NCBI GenBank assembly: GCA_012270865.1
Contig: JAAXHL010000016.1
Location: 52,514-116,513, forward strand
Source of the DNA: Candidatus Poribacteria bacterium
GTDB taxonomy: Bacteria > Poribacteria > WGA-4E > WGA-3G
Length of the DNA: 64,000 bases
Direction of reading: 5' to 3'
In this document: positions 17,186 through 26,122 of the stretch, one piece after another
Numbering within the stretch: the first letter of the stretch is position 1
How the letters are laid out: every line of letters starts with the position of its first letter
Notes under the pieces: generated by a model
What the model saw: only the letters and a program-made list of their open reading frames with translations
The model's database searches: none
What the model was told of the DNA's origin: nothing
Program-made: the position numbers and the translations under genes

Positions 17186-18697
17186 CTACTCTTCATCAGA
17201 CGTTTCCACAACAGGTGCTTTAGAAATCAATCCATCTTTTTCGATGATTGCTTCTCGCGTGCTTCGCCAAAAATGGCTTTTGGGACCGATAGACATCCAC
17301 TCACCATTCCTAAAAGTCATCACAACGTAGTCCTTTTCGGTTTCTGGTTGTTCGTCGGGGAAAATCGGTTGCGTTGCCCAATTGGTATAGGTAACAGGTT
17401 CACCGCTATCCCACTGCCATTCTCCTTCTTTCGTCACGTCGGTAAGTCCGATCCATGTGGTATGGGACCTAAAAATGATCTGAAGCCAGTGCTGTTCTGC
17501 TTCGTCGTTAATGGAGACAAGATGCGCACCTTCTTCAATCGCTATCTGTTGTGCCTCATGCCAATCTCTGCACTGAATCTTTTTGTAAGCGTGCCCATTT
17601 GCGGGGTTAATAACCCACACGCTCTTCGGTTGTTTGGGTCGTTGTAGCGGCGCAACCTCACGAGCGACGACTTTAGCGACGACTTTAGGACGGACTTCCA
17701 CCTCTTCAACGACGATGTCTCCAGCACCAGCAGGAATTTCGCCTTGTTCAATCTTGGCACCGGCACCAACTTTTGGGGCAACGGGTAATCCGACGTTGGG
17801 TTGGTTGCCATCAAGTGTTATAACCAGATTCTCTGGTGCCACGCCATCTTTGAGGAGAAAGGGACCTGCGCCGCCAGACAAGCCATTGTATTTTATTGAG
17901 AGCGTGTAAAATCCCGGTTCATCTGTATATTGCGTAAAATTACCTTCAGCATCCGTAAAAAAGTCTGTACTGTGCGTACCACCGCTTCTCGGATTATCCT
18001 CTTCCCCGTGTCGCATGCTGAGGTTTCCGTGGGCGTTAGGGACCGGCGTACCATCGGCATAAACGATTTGCGCACGGATCCGTAAACGCTGCTCAACCGT
18101 AATTTTAACTTTAAGGGGGACCCCAGACTTCAGCGCAAACGTAATCCCACTCATAAAAGAAGGCATGTGTCTCTCGTTATTATAAAGAAAGGTAACTTTC
18201 CCGATCTGGATAGAGAGAATCTTCTTATCCGGTTCAAGCCGGTCAAGTCGCATGAGTTCTGGCGGAATCTGCCCACCTTGACGTATTTTCTCTGGGTCAA
18301 CTTTCTCAAACGCCTCAAACATAGCATCCGAAGCAGCGTTTAATTGGACAAGCCCAGGTTGGATATTAGCGATACTGAAGCTGCCGTCAGCGTCCGTTTC
18401 TACTTTGACAGTCATACGCAGCATGCCTGGACCCTCCATACCTTCCGGAGGCCTTTGGAAAGGGTTTAGGAATCCACCATCCGGTTGTAGATGCCCTTCG
18501 TGTAGACGCATAGGCTGAATGGTAAATTTAAACCCGCTAACAGGATTCCCTTCCGCGTCAACGACTTTGCCCGATATTCCACTTGGTGCTTGTGCTACTT
18601 GTTCCGCTGGCACTTGTGCTGCTGTAACGCTTATTATCGTCAGTAAAAAGATGAGTGTTAAAACGATGAAGTTTTGTGTGGTGTAGGTCCAACGCAT
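17186..18697 (-). CDS. secreted carboxypeptidase-regulatory-like plus C-type-lectin-like protein (array gene 2)
   Basis: 503 residues, the longest of the array. Signal peptide 1-27 (ending TAA), beta domain with SGKVVDAEGNPVSG near 43-56, an insert rich in methionine and glutamate around residues 70-165, a second beta module with RLRIRAQIVYADGTPV near 208-223, a valine/alanine/proline linker with repeated KVVA, and a lectin-like domain from about 363 (NPANGHAYKKIQC, AHLVSINDEAEQHWL, TTWIGLTDVTKEGEWQW). Ribosome site AAGGAG. The conserved tail WRSTREAIIEK matches the ends of the other members. Confidence 0.85.
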   Translation of the reverse strand: MRWTYTTQNFIVLTLIFLLTIISVTAAQVPAEQVAQAPSGISGKVVDAEGNPVSGFKFTIQPMRLHEGHLQPDGGFLNPFQRPPEGMEGPGMLRMTVKVETDADGSFSIANIQPGLVQLNAASDAMFEAFEKVDPEKIRQGGQIPPELMRLDRLEPDKKILSIQIGKVTFLYNNERHMPSFMSGITFALKSGVPLKVKITVEQRLRIRAQIVYADGTPVPNAHGNLSMRHGEEDNPRSGGTHSTDFFTDAEGNFTQYTDEPGFYTLSIKYNGLSGGAGPFLLKDGVAPENLVITLDGNQPNVGLPVAPKVGAGAKIEQGEIPAGAGDIVVEEVEVRPKVVAKVVAREVAPLQRPKQPKSVWVINPANGHAYKKIQCRDWHEAQQIAIEEGAHLVSINDEAEQHWLQIIFRSHTTWIGLTDVTKEGEWQWDSGEPVTYTNWATQPIFPDEQPETEKDYVVMTFRNGEWMSIGPKSHFWRSTREAIIEKDGLISKAPVVETSDEE

Positions 18698-18734
18698 TTC
18701 TATATCTCCTTGTGTATTGATGCATTCAACGTTT

Positions 18735-20078
18735 TTAGTCGTTTGTCTCCGGTTCAGGCGCGCCGATGATGAGATTCTCTTTTTCCAAAATCGCTCGTTC
18801 CGTCATACGGATAAGTGGGTTCCCCGGATGGACTACCTGCCATTTTCCTGACATTCCGACAAGGACAATATAATTCGGGTTCGCATCACCATCTTTGGCG
18901 GATGTGGTAATCTTGGTAGCCTCCTGCGGCGACATCCAACTCGTATAGGTGACCGGTTCGCCATTGTCCCACTGTTGTTTCCCTTCTTCCTGTACTGCTG
19001 ATCTTCCTGTACTGCTGATCAATCCGATCCAATAGTTTTCGCTTCTCCGAAAGACTTGAAGGAGCCATTCTTGTTCGGCTTTGTCGTTGATAACAAGGAG
19101 ATGCGCATCTTCGGCGGCTGCTCGTTCCAGTGCCTCTTCGCGCGTTTCACAATGGATCATTTTGTAGGCGTGTCGATTGTCGGGGTTGACTGCCCACATC
19201 CCTTCGCGTTCGCGCTTTCGCGCTGCTTCAGCGCGCTTTCGCTCCGCTTCAAAATGTGCGGGGTCGCGGACTTGAGGTTGTCTTACGACGACCCTTTCAG
19301 GCTTAGGTGCTTCAGGCTTATCCTCAAGTTTCAAAACGAGTCCATCAAGCCGCTGTCCGTCCTCAAGTAGAATCTCCTCGGATTCCACAGTCTGCCCCTG
19401 GTATGTTACAGTGACGGTGTAATAGGCGTTTCCATCATCTATATAGTCTACAAAATAACCGTCTTCATCCAGGGTTCTTGTGCCGCCGCCGCTACCGCTG
19501 CCTCTACCATCTACATCGCGATGTCTGACCATCAGGTTGACCCGGGCGTTACGGAGCGGTGTACCATCGGCGGAAAGCACGCGCCCGCGAATACGCATCC
19601 GAAGCCGGACGGTTATCTCTACATTTTCAATGTCTGCTTCCGGTTCAATAGCGAAGTTTAATCCGCCAAAATGGAACTGGTGTTTATCCAAATAAAAGGG
19701 GACCCCCTCAATCTCAACGGAGCTGAGCTCATAATCTGAATCACGCTCAGGGAACAGTGTTAATCGACTCACCGAAGGTGTAGCGATGTTACGAATCGAA
19801 AACGCACCTGTCGCGTCCGTTTCACTGGGGGCTGCTGGTGGAAATACACCTTCAAACCCCTCAGGCATTTCAAATTGCATTCGCATCCGTTGGTGCCGGT
19901 CTGGTGGTGTGTTGCCCGGAAATGACGGGAGGGCGATAATGAGCCCCGCAACAGGCTGCCCGTCCTCATCAACAACTCTACCTGAAAAACTTGCCGCTCT
20001 ACTCGGTAAAGAAGTCGCAAGCAAAAGGGCTATACACGCGACAAAAACTAAAGCGGGTGCCACGTACGATCGTTTCAT
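18735..20078 (-). CDS. secreted carboxypeptidase-regulatory-like plus C-type-lectin-like protein (array gene 1, first)
   Basis: 447 residues from an ATG at 20078, chosen because AAAGGAG precedes it and a typical signal peptide (MKRSYVAPALVFVACIALLL, cleavage after RAA near residue 27) follows; the open frame begins 27 codons earlier. Domains: beta domain with SGRVVDEDGQPVAG near 30-43, second beta domain with RMRIRGRVLSADGTPL, linker KREREGMW, lectin-like domain from about 297. The WIGL region carries a 17 bp tandem duplication (18987-19020) that yields a unique ISSTGRSAVQEE insert. It is the promoter-proximal gene of the five and is divergent from the galactonate-type dehydratase gene. Confidence 0.85.
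   Translation of the reverse strand: MKRSYVAPALVFVACIALLLATSLPSRAASFSGRVVDEDGQPVAGLIIALPSFPGNTPPDRHQRMRMQFEMPEGFEGVFPPAAPSETDATGAFSIRNIATPSVSRLTLFPERDSDYELSSVEIEGVPFYLDKHQFHFGGLNFAIEPEADIENVEITVRLRMRIRGRVLSADGTPLRNARVNLMVRHRDVDGRGSGSGGGTRTLDEDGYFVDYIDDGNAYYTVTVTYQGQTVESEEILLEDGQRLDGLVLKLEDKPEAPKPERVVVRQPQVRDPAHFEAERKRAEAARKREREGMWAVNPDNRHAYKMIHCETREEALERAAAEDAHLLVINDKAEQEWLLQVFRRSENYWIGLISSTGRSAVQEEGKQQWDNGEPVTYTSWMSPQEATKITTSAKDGDANPNYIVLVGMSGKWQVVHPGNPLIRMTERAILEKENLIIGAPEPETND
18987..19020. repeat. 17 bp exact tandem duplication inside array gene 1
   Basis: TTCCTGTACTGCTGATC occurs twice back to back (18987-19003 and 19004-19020). Seventeen is not a multiple of three, yet the frame is open across it. 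With a single copy the reading frame entering from the N-terminal side would continue in the wrong frame and lose the conserved NGEPVTYTSW end of the domain. Confidence 0.9.
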
Positions 20079-20489
20079 AGTGAACATCTCCTTTCGTATA
20101 GTTAGGGTGAAAAGGTTAAAGTGGTTGAAGATAACTGTAACTGTAATATATTGTACCATTTGTGTGCGTTATTGGCAACATTAATCATTTATTTTCTTGT
20201 GGCAAAACATAGATAACACGACTTGTCTACCGAAATTTCAAAACCTATTTATCATATTCGTCAGCGTCAAAACGCCACGTTTCAGTTTGGAAATGTAGAC
20301 GCAAAACAAATATTTATTTGATATATCCCTTTATATGTGAACTGGCAATCCAATTTCCTTAGTATTTTGTAAGTATTAATTGTGTTGACAAAATTCGGAG
20401 TAAATAGTAACATAGCATCTAAAGTGCATAAAAGTCCATTTTGAAGTGCAGGCTGTTGCCTGCATGCAGTGTTATTTTGAGGAACCTTC
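20079..20489. other. divergent intergenic region upstream of the lectin-like array
   Basis: 411 AT-rich bases between the first array gene and the dehydratase gene. It contains a plus-strand promoter at 20385-20413. No convincing gene; a frame of about 100 codons on the minus strand (20282-20587) overlaps the dehydratase start and has no ribosome site. The promoter of the lectin-like operon should be within about 20090-20300 but I could not single it out. Confidence 0.55.
20385..20413 (+). promoter_or_regulatory. sigma70 promoter of the sugar-acid operon
   Basis: TTGACA (20385-20390) and TAACAT (20408-20413) are separated by 17 nt, about 76 nt before the ATG at 20490. Confidence 0.6.
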
Positions 20490-21593
20490 ATGAAGATAAC
20501 AAAATTAGAAACATTTCTGGTGAAACCGCGCTGGCTCTTCCTTAAAATCCATACCGATGAGGGGCTTGTAGGACTCGGTGAACCCATTTTAGAGGGGCGG
20601 GCAAAAACGTGTGCGCAAGCCGTTGACGAACTTGCGTCCTATCTCATCGGTGAAGATCCGAGACGCGTTGTCCACCACTGGCAAGCGATGTATCGTCACG
20701 CATTTTATCGCGGGGGCCCGATCCTGACAAGTGCACTCAGCGGCGTAGAGCAGGCACTCTGGGACCTTGCGGGGAAATCGCTGGGTGTTCCTGTCTATCA
20801 ACTCTTCGGCGGCCCGACGCGCGACCGCATTAGACTCTACAAAGGCGGCGGCGACCCAGATGGAATCAAAGAGTGGATTGATAAAGGGTTTACGGCATTT
20901 AAAACAGGTCCGGCGGGCGGTAGACCCGCACGTATCATCGAGAACAAAGCCTTCATCGACAGAGCCGTGGATCACTTCGCAGCACTCCGAGAAGCCGCAG
21001 GCACAGAAGTTGACCTCGCCATAGATTTTCACGGGGCAGTCAGTCCACAAACCGCAAAGGTACTGATTAAAGCACTGGAACCCTACCAGCCGATGTTCAT
21101 TGAAGAACCGATTCAGTGTCAAAATGTAGATGTCCTTGCGGAGATAGCGAAGAGCACCCATCTCCCGATTGCAACAGGCGAACGGATTTTCACGAAGTGG
21201 GGATTCCGGGAAATTCTCGAAAAACAGGCAGCGTCTATCCTCCAACCCGACCTCTGCCACGCCGGAGGTATTAATGAGGTCCGAATTATTGCAGGTATGG
21301 CTGAAGCCTATTACGGCGGTATTGCACCGCACAACCCGCTCGGTCCTATCTCTTTGGCAGCGTGTATCCAATTAGATGCCTCTATTCCGAACTTCGTGAT
21401 GCAAGAGCATACGACACTCGGCGAAGGCTATCTCAAGAACCCCTTCGTTTTCAAAGACGGTTTCGTTGAACTGCCAACCGGTCCTGGACTCGGTATTGAA
21501 CTCGATGAGGATGCGCTCGAAGATAAAATCGACCACGATTGGCAGAATCCAAGGTCCTATCACCCCGACGACGGATCTGTCGTTGATTGGTAA
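20490..21593 (+). CDS. dgoD: galactonate dehydratase-like enolase-superfamily enzyme
   Basis: 367 residues, mandelate racemase/muconate lactonizing enzyme family. The N-terminal capping domain (MKITKLETFLVKPRWLF) closely follows DgoD of E. coli, as does FYRGGPILTSALSGVEQALWD near residues 71-91, split by one or two substitutions. Barrel motifs: VDLAIDFHGAVSP near 172-184 with the metal ligand Asp and the His typical of DgoD, FIEEPI near 197-202, ATGERIF near 229-235, and APHNPLGP near 278-285 with the catalytic His. The enzyme class dehydrates sugar acids such as D-galactonate to 2-keto-3-deoxy sugars. It heads an operon with two TIM-barrel isomerase-like genes. GAGGAAC precedes the ATG. Exact substrate is inferred from similarity. 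Confidence 0.88.
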   Translation: MKITKLETFLVKPRWLFLKIHTDEGLVGLGEPILEGRAKTCAQAVDELASYLIGEDPRRVVHHWQAMYRHAFYRGGPILTSALSGVEQALWDLAGKSLGVPVYQLFGGPTRDRIRLYKGGGDPDGIKEWIDKGFTAFKTGPAGGRPARIIENKAFIDRAVDHFAALREAAGTEVDLAIDFHGAVSPQTAKVLIKALEPYQPMFIEEPIQCQNVDVLAEIAKSTHLPIATGERIFTKWGFREILEKQAASILQPDLCHAGGINEVRIIAGMAEAYYGGIAPHNPLGPISLAACIQLDASIPNFVMQEHTTLGEGYLKNPFVFKDGFVELPTGPGLGIELDEDALEDKIDHDWQNPRSYHPDDGSVVDW

Positions 21594-21597
21594 GGTA

Positions 21598-21747
21598 TAG
21601 TTATCAGTTGTCAGTACGGTTTTTCTACGAAAAACCTTTCAGTTTTCAGTTAAGAGATTATTTGTATCGGTTACCTTTCCTACTACTGCTACAAGGCACC
21701 TCTTTAACTGAGTACTGAAAGCGTAGCGTCCTGATAACCGATAACTA
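21598..21747. mobile_element. MITE-like inverted-repeat element, copy A
   Basis: About 150 bp between dgoD-like and isomerase genes, beginning TAGTTATCAGTTGTCAGTACG and ending with the near reverse complement (CGTCCTGATAACCGATAACTA). Inside are a small hairpin (TACGGTTTTTC / GAAAAACC) and a core (CTACTGCTACAAGGCACCTCTT) that reappears in opposite orientation in copy B at 57010-57185. It encodes no protein. It fills the gap between two genes of one apparent operon and ends 38 nt before the next start codon. Confidence 0.75.
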
Positions 21748-21785
21748 ATTCAACTGACAACTGACAACTGAAAACTAATAAAACT

Positions 21786-22586
21786 ATGAAATTTATAATG
21801 TTCACAAAGCATCTGGAAGGTTTAGAAGTTCCAGAGATCATTACCGCGTTAAAATCTGTCGGTGTGAGTGGGGCGGATTTATGTGTCCGTCCGGGCTATC
21901 CGGTGAACCCGGAAAACGCAACGCAGGCATTGCCCGCCGCTGCGAAACAGTTTGCTGATGCGGGGTTGTCAATTCCGCTCGTCACAACACCCGGCGATTT
22001 TCTCGACCCGACACAAGAAGAGACACGGCGCGTCTACGCCGCTGCAGGCGAAGCAGGTGTTGAATATATCAAATTAGGATACTGGCACTGGCACGCCGAA
22101 GATGGCGGCTACTGGGCACAGGTTGATGCCATCCGCAAGCAGTTAGAAGGTTTCGCGAAACTCTCCGAACAATACGGACCCCGGACCTGTATTCATAACC
22201 ATTCAGGTACCTCGATGGGACTGAATTCGTGTGCTGTGATGAATCTCGTCAAAGATTTTAACCCACAACACGTCGGTGTCTTTGCCGACACCGGGCATCT
22301 CTCCATCGTCGGGGAGCCGATTAACATGGCACTCGATATCGTCAGATCGCATCTCGCGCTTGTTGCTTTCAAAGACTTGGCACGTACACCCGGGGCGCGC
22401 GGCGGTAGAGTCGTCCGAATGGGGAAAGGTTTCGTTGACTGGGAAACGACAGTGGCGACATTACAAGCCATCGGTTTCTCTGGTCCCATCAGTTTCCATA
22501 GCGAATACAGTGGAGAACCGGTGGACACCGTCATTGACCTCGCCCGCGTAGATGTCCGCTTCATTACAGGTTTAATGGAAAAATAG
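21786..22586 (+). CDS. sugar phosphate isomerase/epimerase-like TIM-barrel protein
   Basis: 266 residues, xylose-isomerase-like AP endonuclease 2 superfamily. Recognisable features: MKFIMFTKHLEGLEV start, YIKLGYWHWH near residues 95-104, CIHNHSG near 137-143 with metal-binding histidine, FADTGHLS near 163-170, and a C-terminal SFHSEY near 239-244 with further metal ligands. Enzymes of this type isomerise or epimerise keto sugars or inositol derivatives using a divalent metal. It follows the dehydratase and overlaps functionally with the next gene of the same superfamily. No Shine-Dalgarno sequence is evident: the leader consists of the end of an inverted-repeat element plus AATAAAACT. Confidence 0.85.
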   Translation: MKFIMFTKHLEGLEVPEIITALKSVGVSGADLCVRPGYPVNPENATQALPAAAKQFADAGLSIPLVTTPGDFLDPTQEETRRVYAAAGEAGVEYIKLGYWHWHAEDGGYWAQVDAIRKQLEGFAKLSEQYGPRTCIHNHSGTSMGLNSCAVMNLVKDFNPQHVGVFADTGHLSIVGEPINMALDIVRSHLALVAFKDLARTPGARGGRVVRMGKGFVDWETTVATLQAIGFSGPISFHSEYSGEPVDTVIDLARVDVRFITGLMEK

Positions 22587-22596
22587 AGGGAGATAC

Positions 22597-23403
22597 ATGT
22601 TTCAGTTAGGATTAAATACCAGTACAATCCGTCCCGCTGGGTTAATGGATAAGATTAGAATCGCTGCCGAGACCGGTTATTCAGCGATTGAGTTATGGAA
22701 CGACGATTTAACGGCTTACGAGGAACAGGGCGGTTCGCTTTCTGATGTCAAAAAAGCACTTGACGACTACGGACTTTCAGTACCCACCGTTATTGCGCTG
22801 CACGGTTGGCTCAATACCACAGGCACCGAACATCAGGAAGCGGTTGAGGAAGCGAAACGCCGGATGGCGCAAGCCGCCGCTGTCGGCGCAGCCCATATCA
22901 TCTCAAGTCCACCCCGTGAGGTGGCAGACCTCCAATTAGGAGGTCAGAACTATCGTGAACTCCTCGAACTCGGACGTGAATTCGGTGTTAAACCGGCTAT
23001 GGAATTCCTCGGGTTCGTGGACGGTGTTAACCAAGTCAAACACGCATGGGAAGTGATGGAAGTCGCAGACCATCCGGATAGCACGATTGTCCTCGATCCG
23101 TTTCATATCTATCGCGGCGGAGGCGAAATAGAGGATATGGAAGGCATCCCCGGCGAAAAAATCGCAGTCTTTCACTTCAACGACGCGCCTGCCGAACCTC
23201 CGCGTGCGGAGCAATCCGATGCAGATAGGGTGTACCCTGGTGACGGCATCCTCGACCTCGGACGGATGATCTCTATCCTGAAAGACGCAGGTTATTCCGG
23301 TGTCATCTCGCTGGAATTGTTCAACCCAAGTTATTGGGAGCAAGACCCCGCAGAAGTCGCTCGGATTGGGTTGGAGAAGATGCAGGCTGTCCTAAATGGT
23401 TAG
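22597..23403 (+). CDS. sugar phosphate isomerase/epimerase-like TIM-barrel protein
   Basis: 268 residues of the same TIM-barrel superfamily as the preceding gene but only distantly similar to it. Landmarks: IRIAAETGYSAIELWNDDL split across residues 21-39, EFLGFVDGV near 138-146, VLDPFHIYRGG near 165-175, FHFNDAP near 191-197 and ISLELFNPSYW near 233-243, giving the usual Glu/Asp/His/Glu metal set. GGGAG lies 6 nt before the ATG, 10 nt after the previous stop, so the two are co-translated or at least co-transcribed. Likely acts on a sugar in the same pathway as the dehydratase; substrate unknown. Confidence 0.85.
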   Translation: MFQLGLNTSTIRPAGLMDKIRIAAETGYSAIELWNDDLTAYEEQGGSLSDVKKALDDYGLSVPTVIALHGWLNTTGTEHQEAVEEAKRRMAQAAAVGAAHIISSPPREVADLQLGGQNYRELLELGREFGVKPAMEFLGFVDGVNQVKHAWEVMEVADHPDSTIVLDPFHIYRGGGEIEDMEGIPGEKIAVFHFNDAPAEPPRAEQSDADRVYPGDGILDLGRMISILKDAGYSGVISLELFNPSYWEQDPAEVARIGLEKMQAVLNG

Positions 23404-23426
23404 AAAGATCAATAAGGAGATAACAA

Positions 23427-25379
23427 TTGCAAGATGGACAGAAAACGATTAAAGACTTGTTCGACAGCAGTACTATTTTCAACATTCCAAAATATCAGCG
23501 TGCTTATGCTTGGGAAAAAGAGCAGCTTGATGCTTTTATTGAGGATTTAGAAAATCAGGATACCAACAAAGATCACTTCTTCGGCACAATTCTGCTTCAG
23601 AAACAGGAACCGGAGGGAGAATTTAAGATAATAGATATTGTTGATGGTCAACAGCGGATTACAACGATCATTATCTTTATGAAACTGCTTTTGACAGAAC
23701 ATAAAAGTGTGGGTAACGATGTTAAGCGGCTAAGACGTACTTATATTAAGGATGATAGGTATAAACTCCGCGTTTTGGATATTGATAATGATTTTTTTGA
23801 ATCTTATATCTTGGAGGATAATGGATCTGGCGATAATGAGGCGGAAACACCATCCCAACACCGATTGCTCAAAGCTAAGGGATCCCTCGCCGAATGGATA
23901 GGAAAACATCCTGATAAAGTCAAGGATTTCATAGACAAAATTGGGAACATGAAGGTCTTAACTTATTTGGTGGAGGATGATTCCGAGGCTGCTCTAATTT
24001 TTGAAACAACCAATAACCGAGGTAAATCACTAACTAGCTTAGAGAAAGCCAAAAGTTTTTTGATGCATAAAACTTACCTTGCATCAAATAGTCCTGAAAT
24101 TGCGGAAGATGGATTGAAAAGACTCCAAAATCGATTCAGTACAATTTACCGAATTTACGAGGAAATTGAAGATTCTGGAAAAACAAGGGGTGAATTCGGT
24201 AAGACTGATGAAGATTCGATTTTGCAGTACCACTCCATTGCTTTTGAAAGCTGGAAAAACAAGGAATACCAAGATTCTGTTCGGCTGATTAACCAGCGGA
24301 TAAACGGTCTACTTAAGGCAAATAGAGCAGCAGATGCAGCAAAATTCATCAACAAGTATAGTCGGGAGCTAAGGGAGAGTTTCAAAATTATGAACAAGTT
24401 ACTTCTGAGTCATGACTCTTATCTCCTTGACATATTTGCTCTCAATCGGCCAGCGGCGTTTTATCCTCTTCTAATCACAGTTTACAAACGCGACAAGTCA
24501 AATGGGAAACAGAATTTTGAAAAGTTTGCGCAATTAGTAGAAATTATATGTTTCCGGTTCGGTATTATTGGTGCCCGATCAGATAAAGGCGTTAGTCAAC
24601 TGTACGGACTGGCGAAGGATTTCACTTATTTCAATTGGGATTTCCAGCAACTTATCCACAAACTTCAAAGATTTATTGAATCCAACTGCGGCAATTTTGC
24701 TTTTAAACGTGCCCTTGAATCACCTTCCTTCCATTCCGATGTGAATCTAAATGATCAGCGATATCTCTTCTGGAAATACGAGAATTATCTTAGAGATATA
24801 GATGGTTATTCCGAGATGTCCTACGATGAGTTTACCAACACCAAGTCGCGATCGAAATTCTCAATGGAACACATCATCCCGCAAAATCCTAAGGAAAGTA
24901 AGGTTGTTGTCGATGATTCGATCCTGTCAACCACCGATTTTGAATCTCCGGAATTTAAGGAGAATTATCTCCATAGCATTGGGAATTTGACAATTGATCC
25001 AATCTCTGCGAATGCCAGCAAATCGAATCAGGATTTTCGATACAAAAATCAGAAGTATTTCCGCAGAGCACCACTCATGGCACAAAACGAATTGATCGAT
25101 TTTCAGAACGATGAAACAGGAAAATGGGATACAGTCTCTATTTCAAATAGAGCGCGAATAATCCGTTTGTTTGCTTTGGCACGCTGGAATCCTCAGAAAC
25201 CAGGGCAGAAAGCCTCACAAATTGACGAAGATATCCGTTCTCGGATTTCCGATGAGGCATTAGAGGAGGATTTTGATGATTCAGATAAGGCATTGAGTGA
25301 GGCATTCAGAAAGGCTTTTAATGAGGTATCAGAGCTAGGCGACAATGAGGAGAAAATCGAAGGTCTTAAAGATATTTGA
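23427..25379 (+). CDS. DUF262/DUF1524 GmrSD-like protein
   Basis: 650 residues. The N-terminal DUF262 (ParB/sulfiredoxin-like) domain shows FNIPKYQRAYAWE near 18-30, DHFFGTILL near 49-57 and IVDGQQRITT near 73-82. The C-terminal DUF1524 HNH nuclease domain shows SMEHIIPQNP near 478-487 and HSIGNLTI near 513-520. This two-domain order is that of GmrS-GmrD type IV restriction enzymes, which cut glucosylated or otherwise modified phage DNA using nucleotide hydrolysis. The start is a TTG at 23427 with AAGGAG 7 nt upstream. The gene is AT-richer than the sugar genes just before it (24 nt gap) and probably arrived by transfer. Some DUF262/DUF1524 proteins have no demonstrated restriction role. Confidence 0.88.
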   Translation: MQDGQKTIKDLFDSSTIFNIPKYQRAYAWEKEQLDAFIEDLENQDTNKDHFFGTILLQKQEPEGEFKIIDIVDGQQRITTIIIFMKLLLTEHKSVGNDVKRLRRTYIKDDRYKLRVLDIDNDFFESYILEDNGSGDNEAETPSQHRLLKAKGSLAEWIGKHPDKVKDFIDKIGNMKVLTYLVEDDSEAALIFETTNNRGKSLTSLEKAKSFLMHKTYLASNSPEIAEDGLKRLQNRFSTIYRIYEEIEDSGKTRGEFGKTDEDSILQYHSIAFESWKNKEYQDSVRLINQRINGLLKANRAADAAKFINKYSRELRESFKIMNKLLLSHDSYLLDIFALNRPAAFYPLLITVYKRDKSNGKQNFEKFAQLVEIICFRFGIIGARSDKGVSQLYGLAKDFTYFNWDFQQLIHKLQRFIESNCGNFAFKRALESPSFHSDVNLNDQRYLFWKYENYLRDIDGYSEMSYDEFTNTKSRSKFSMEHIIPQNPKESKVVVDDSILSTTDFESPEFKENYLHSIGNLTIDPISANASKSNQDFRYKNQKYFRRAPLMAQNELIDFQNDETGKWDTVSISNRARIIRLFALARWNPQKPGQKASQIDEDIRSRISDEALEEDFDDSDKALSEAFRKAFNEVSELGDNEEKIEGLKDI

Positions 25380-25438
25380 TCATCTGTAGAGAAACCGGTC
25401 CAGTAGTTAAAGTGCTTCTAACATACGAACTTTTGTCC

Positions 25439-25467
25439 TTGACAAGCGCAGTCTCGTCTGTTATTAT
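25439..25467 (+). promoter_or_regulatory. sigma70 promoter before the frameshifted ART-like gene
   Basis: TTGACA (25439-25444), a 17 nt spacer and TATTAT (25462-25467). The predicted transcript start near 25474 is just upstream of the GTG at 25513. Confidence 0.65.
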
Positions 25468-25512
25468 TAATCTGAAGCCAAACACGCTTATAAAAGAAAT
25501 GGAATTCCGATT

Positions 25513-26087
25513 GTGGCAATATTTTACCGAGGCGCAGGCATTGGCACTTATTGGCATACACACGATGCCAGACAGGGTTCGTTGCTCGGGCACCCCAAAT
25601 GCAATCTACTGTAGACCGATTGATGCTCCATATTGCAAGAGGCACCGTCAACAGTCCATTCATTTCATTGACACGGTCGTACGGAATCGCTCTAAATTAT
25701 GCCAATTTTTTCGGAAACGAGGTGCCTACACGAGAATGTCCTGCGTACGTTTATGAAATAGAGATTAATGAACCGATACCTCCAGTGCTTAAACTACTAG
25801 ATCCAATAAAGGAACTTGCGCCGATTTTACCACCACCTCTTGGCGGACATCTACCGTATCAGCACGATGGAGGTCCCGCTTTCTTGCTGGGTGTTGTTGA
25901 CCCCATAAATATGAGGAAATTCCTGACCCAGCACGCACCGCAGCCGCCCGCAAGTGCTGGAACACCCAGAACACCTAATCTTACAATTGCTTTAGAAACA
26001 CTTGTGAGAACATTACGGGACGCAGAAATCCTTGCACAGGGCATAATACCTGAAAGTTGTGTAAACCACCAGTTTGAAGTCTATTAA
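25513..26087 (+). pseudogene. ADP-ribosyltransferase-like protein gene with a frameshift
   Basis: Two frames join near 25590-25610. Frame one starts at GTG 25513, reads FYRGAGIGTYWHTHDARQ and then stops at 25612-25614. The other frame, one base back, runs to 26087 and reads STVDRLMLHIARGT, SPFISLTRSYGIALNYA, AYVYEIEIN and a conserved-looking C-terminus (FLLGVVDP, ESCVNHQF). A YRG arginine motif, a strand-S-x-T motif and a following ExE-like strand, in that order, are the three marks of ADP-ribosyltransferase folds, but here the arginine is in one frame and the rest in another. Either a single-base deletion inactivated the gene, or a -1 frameshift is used; I see no slippery heptamer with a strong downstream structure, so decay is favoured. 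A shorter protein from the TTG at 25551 would lack the YRG strand. Confidence 0.6.
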
Positions 26088-26122
26088 ATGAGTGCTATAT
26101 ACGGAAAACAGGAGAAGCTGTC

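Noticed and set aside
20589..21371. Minus-strand open frame of 260 codons over the dehydratase gene
   Set aside because: Shadow of dgoD; no ribosome site and no recognisable family, while the plus strand has a full set of enolase-superfamily motifs.
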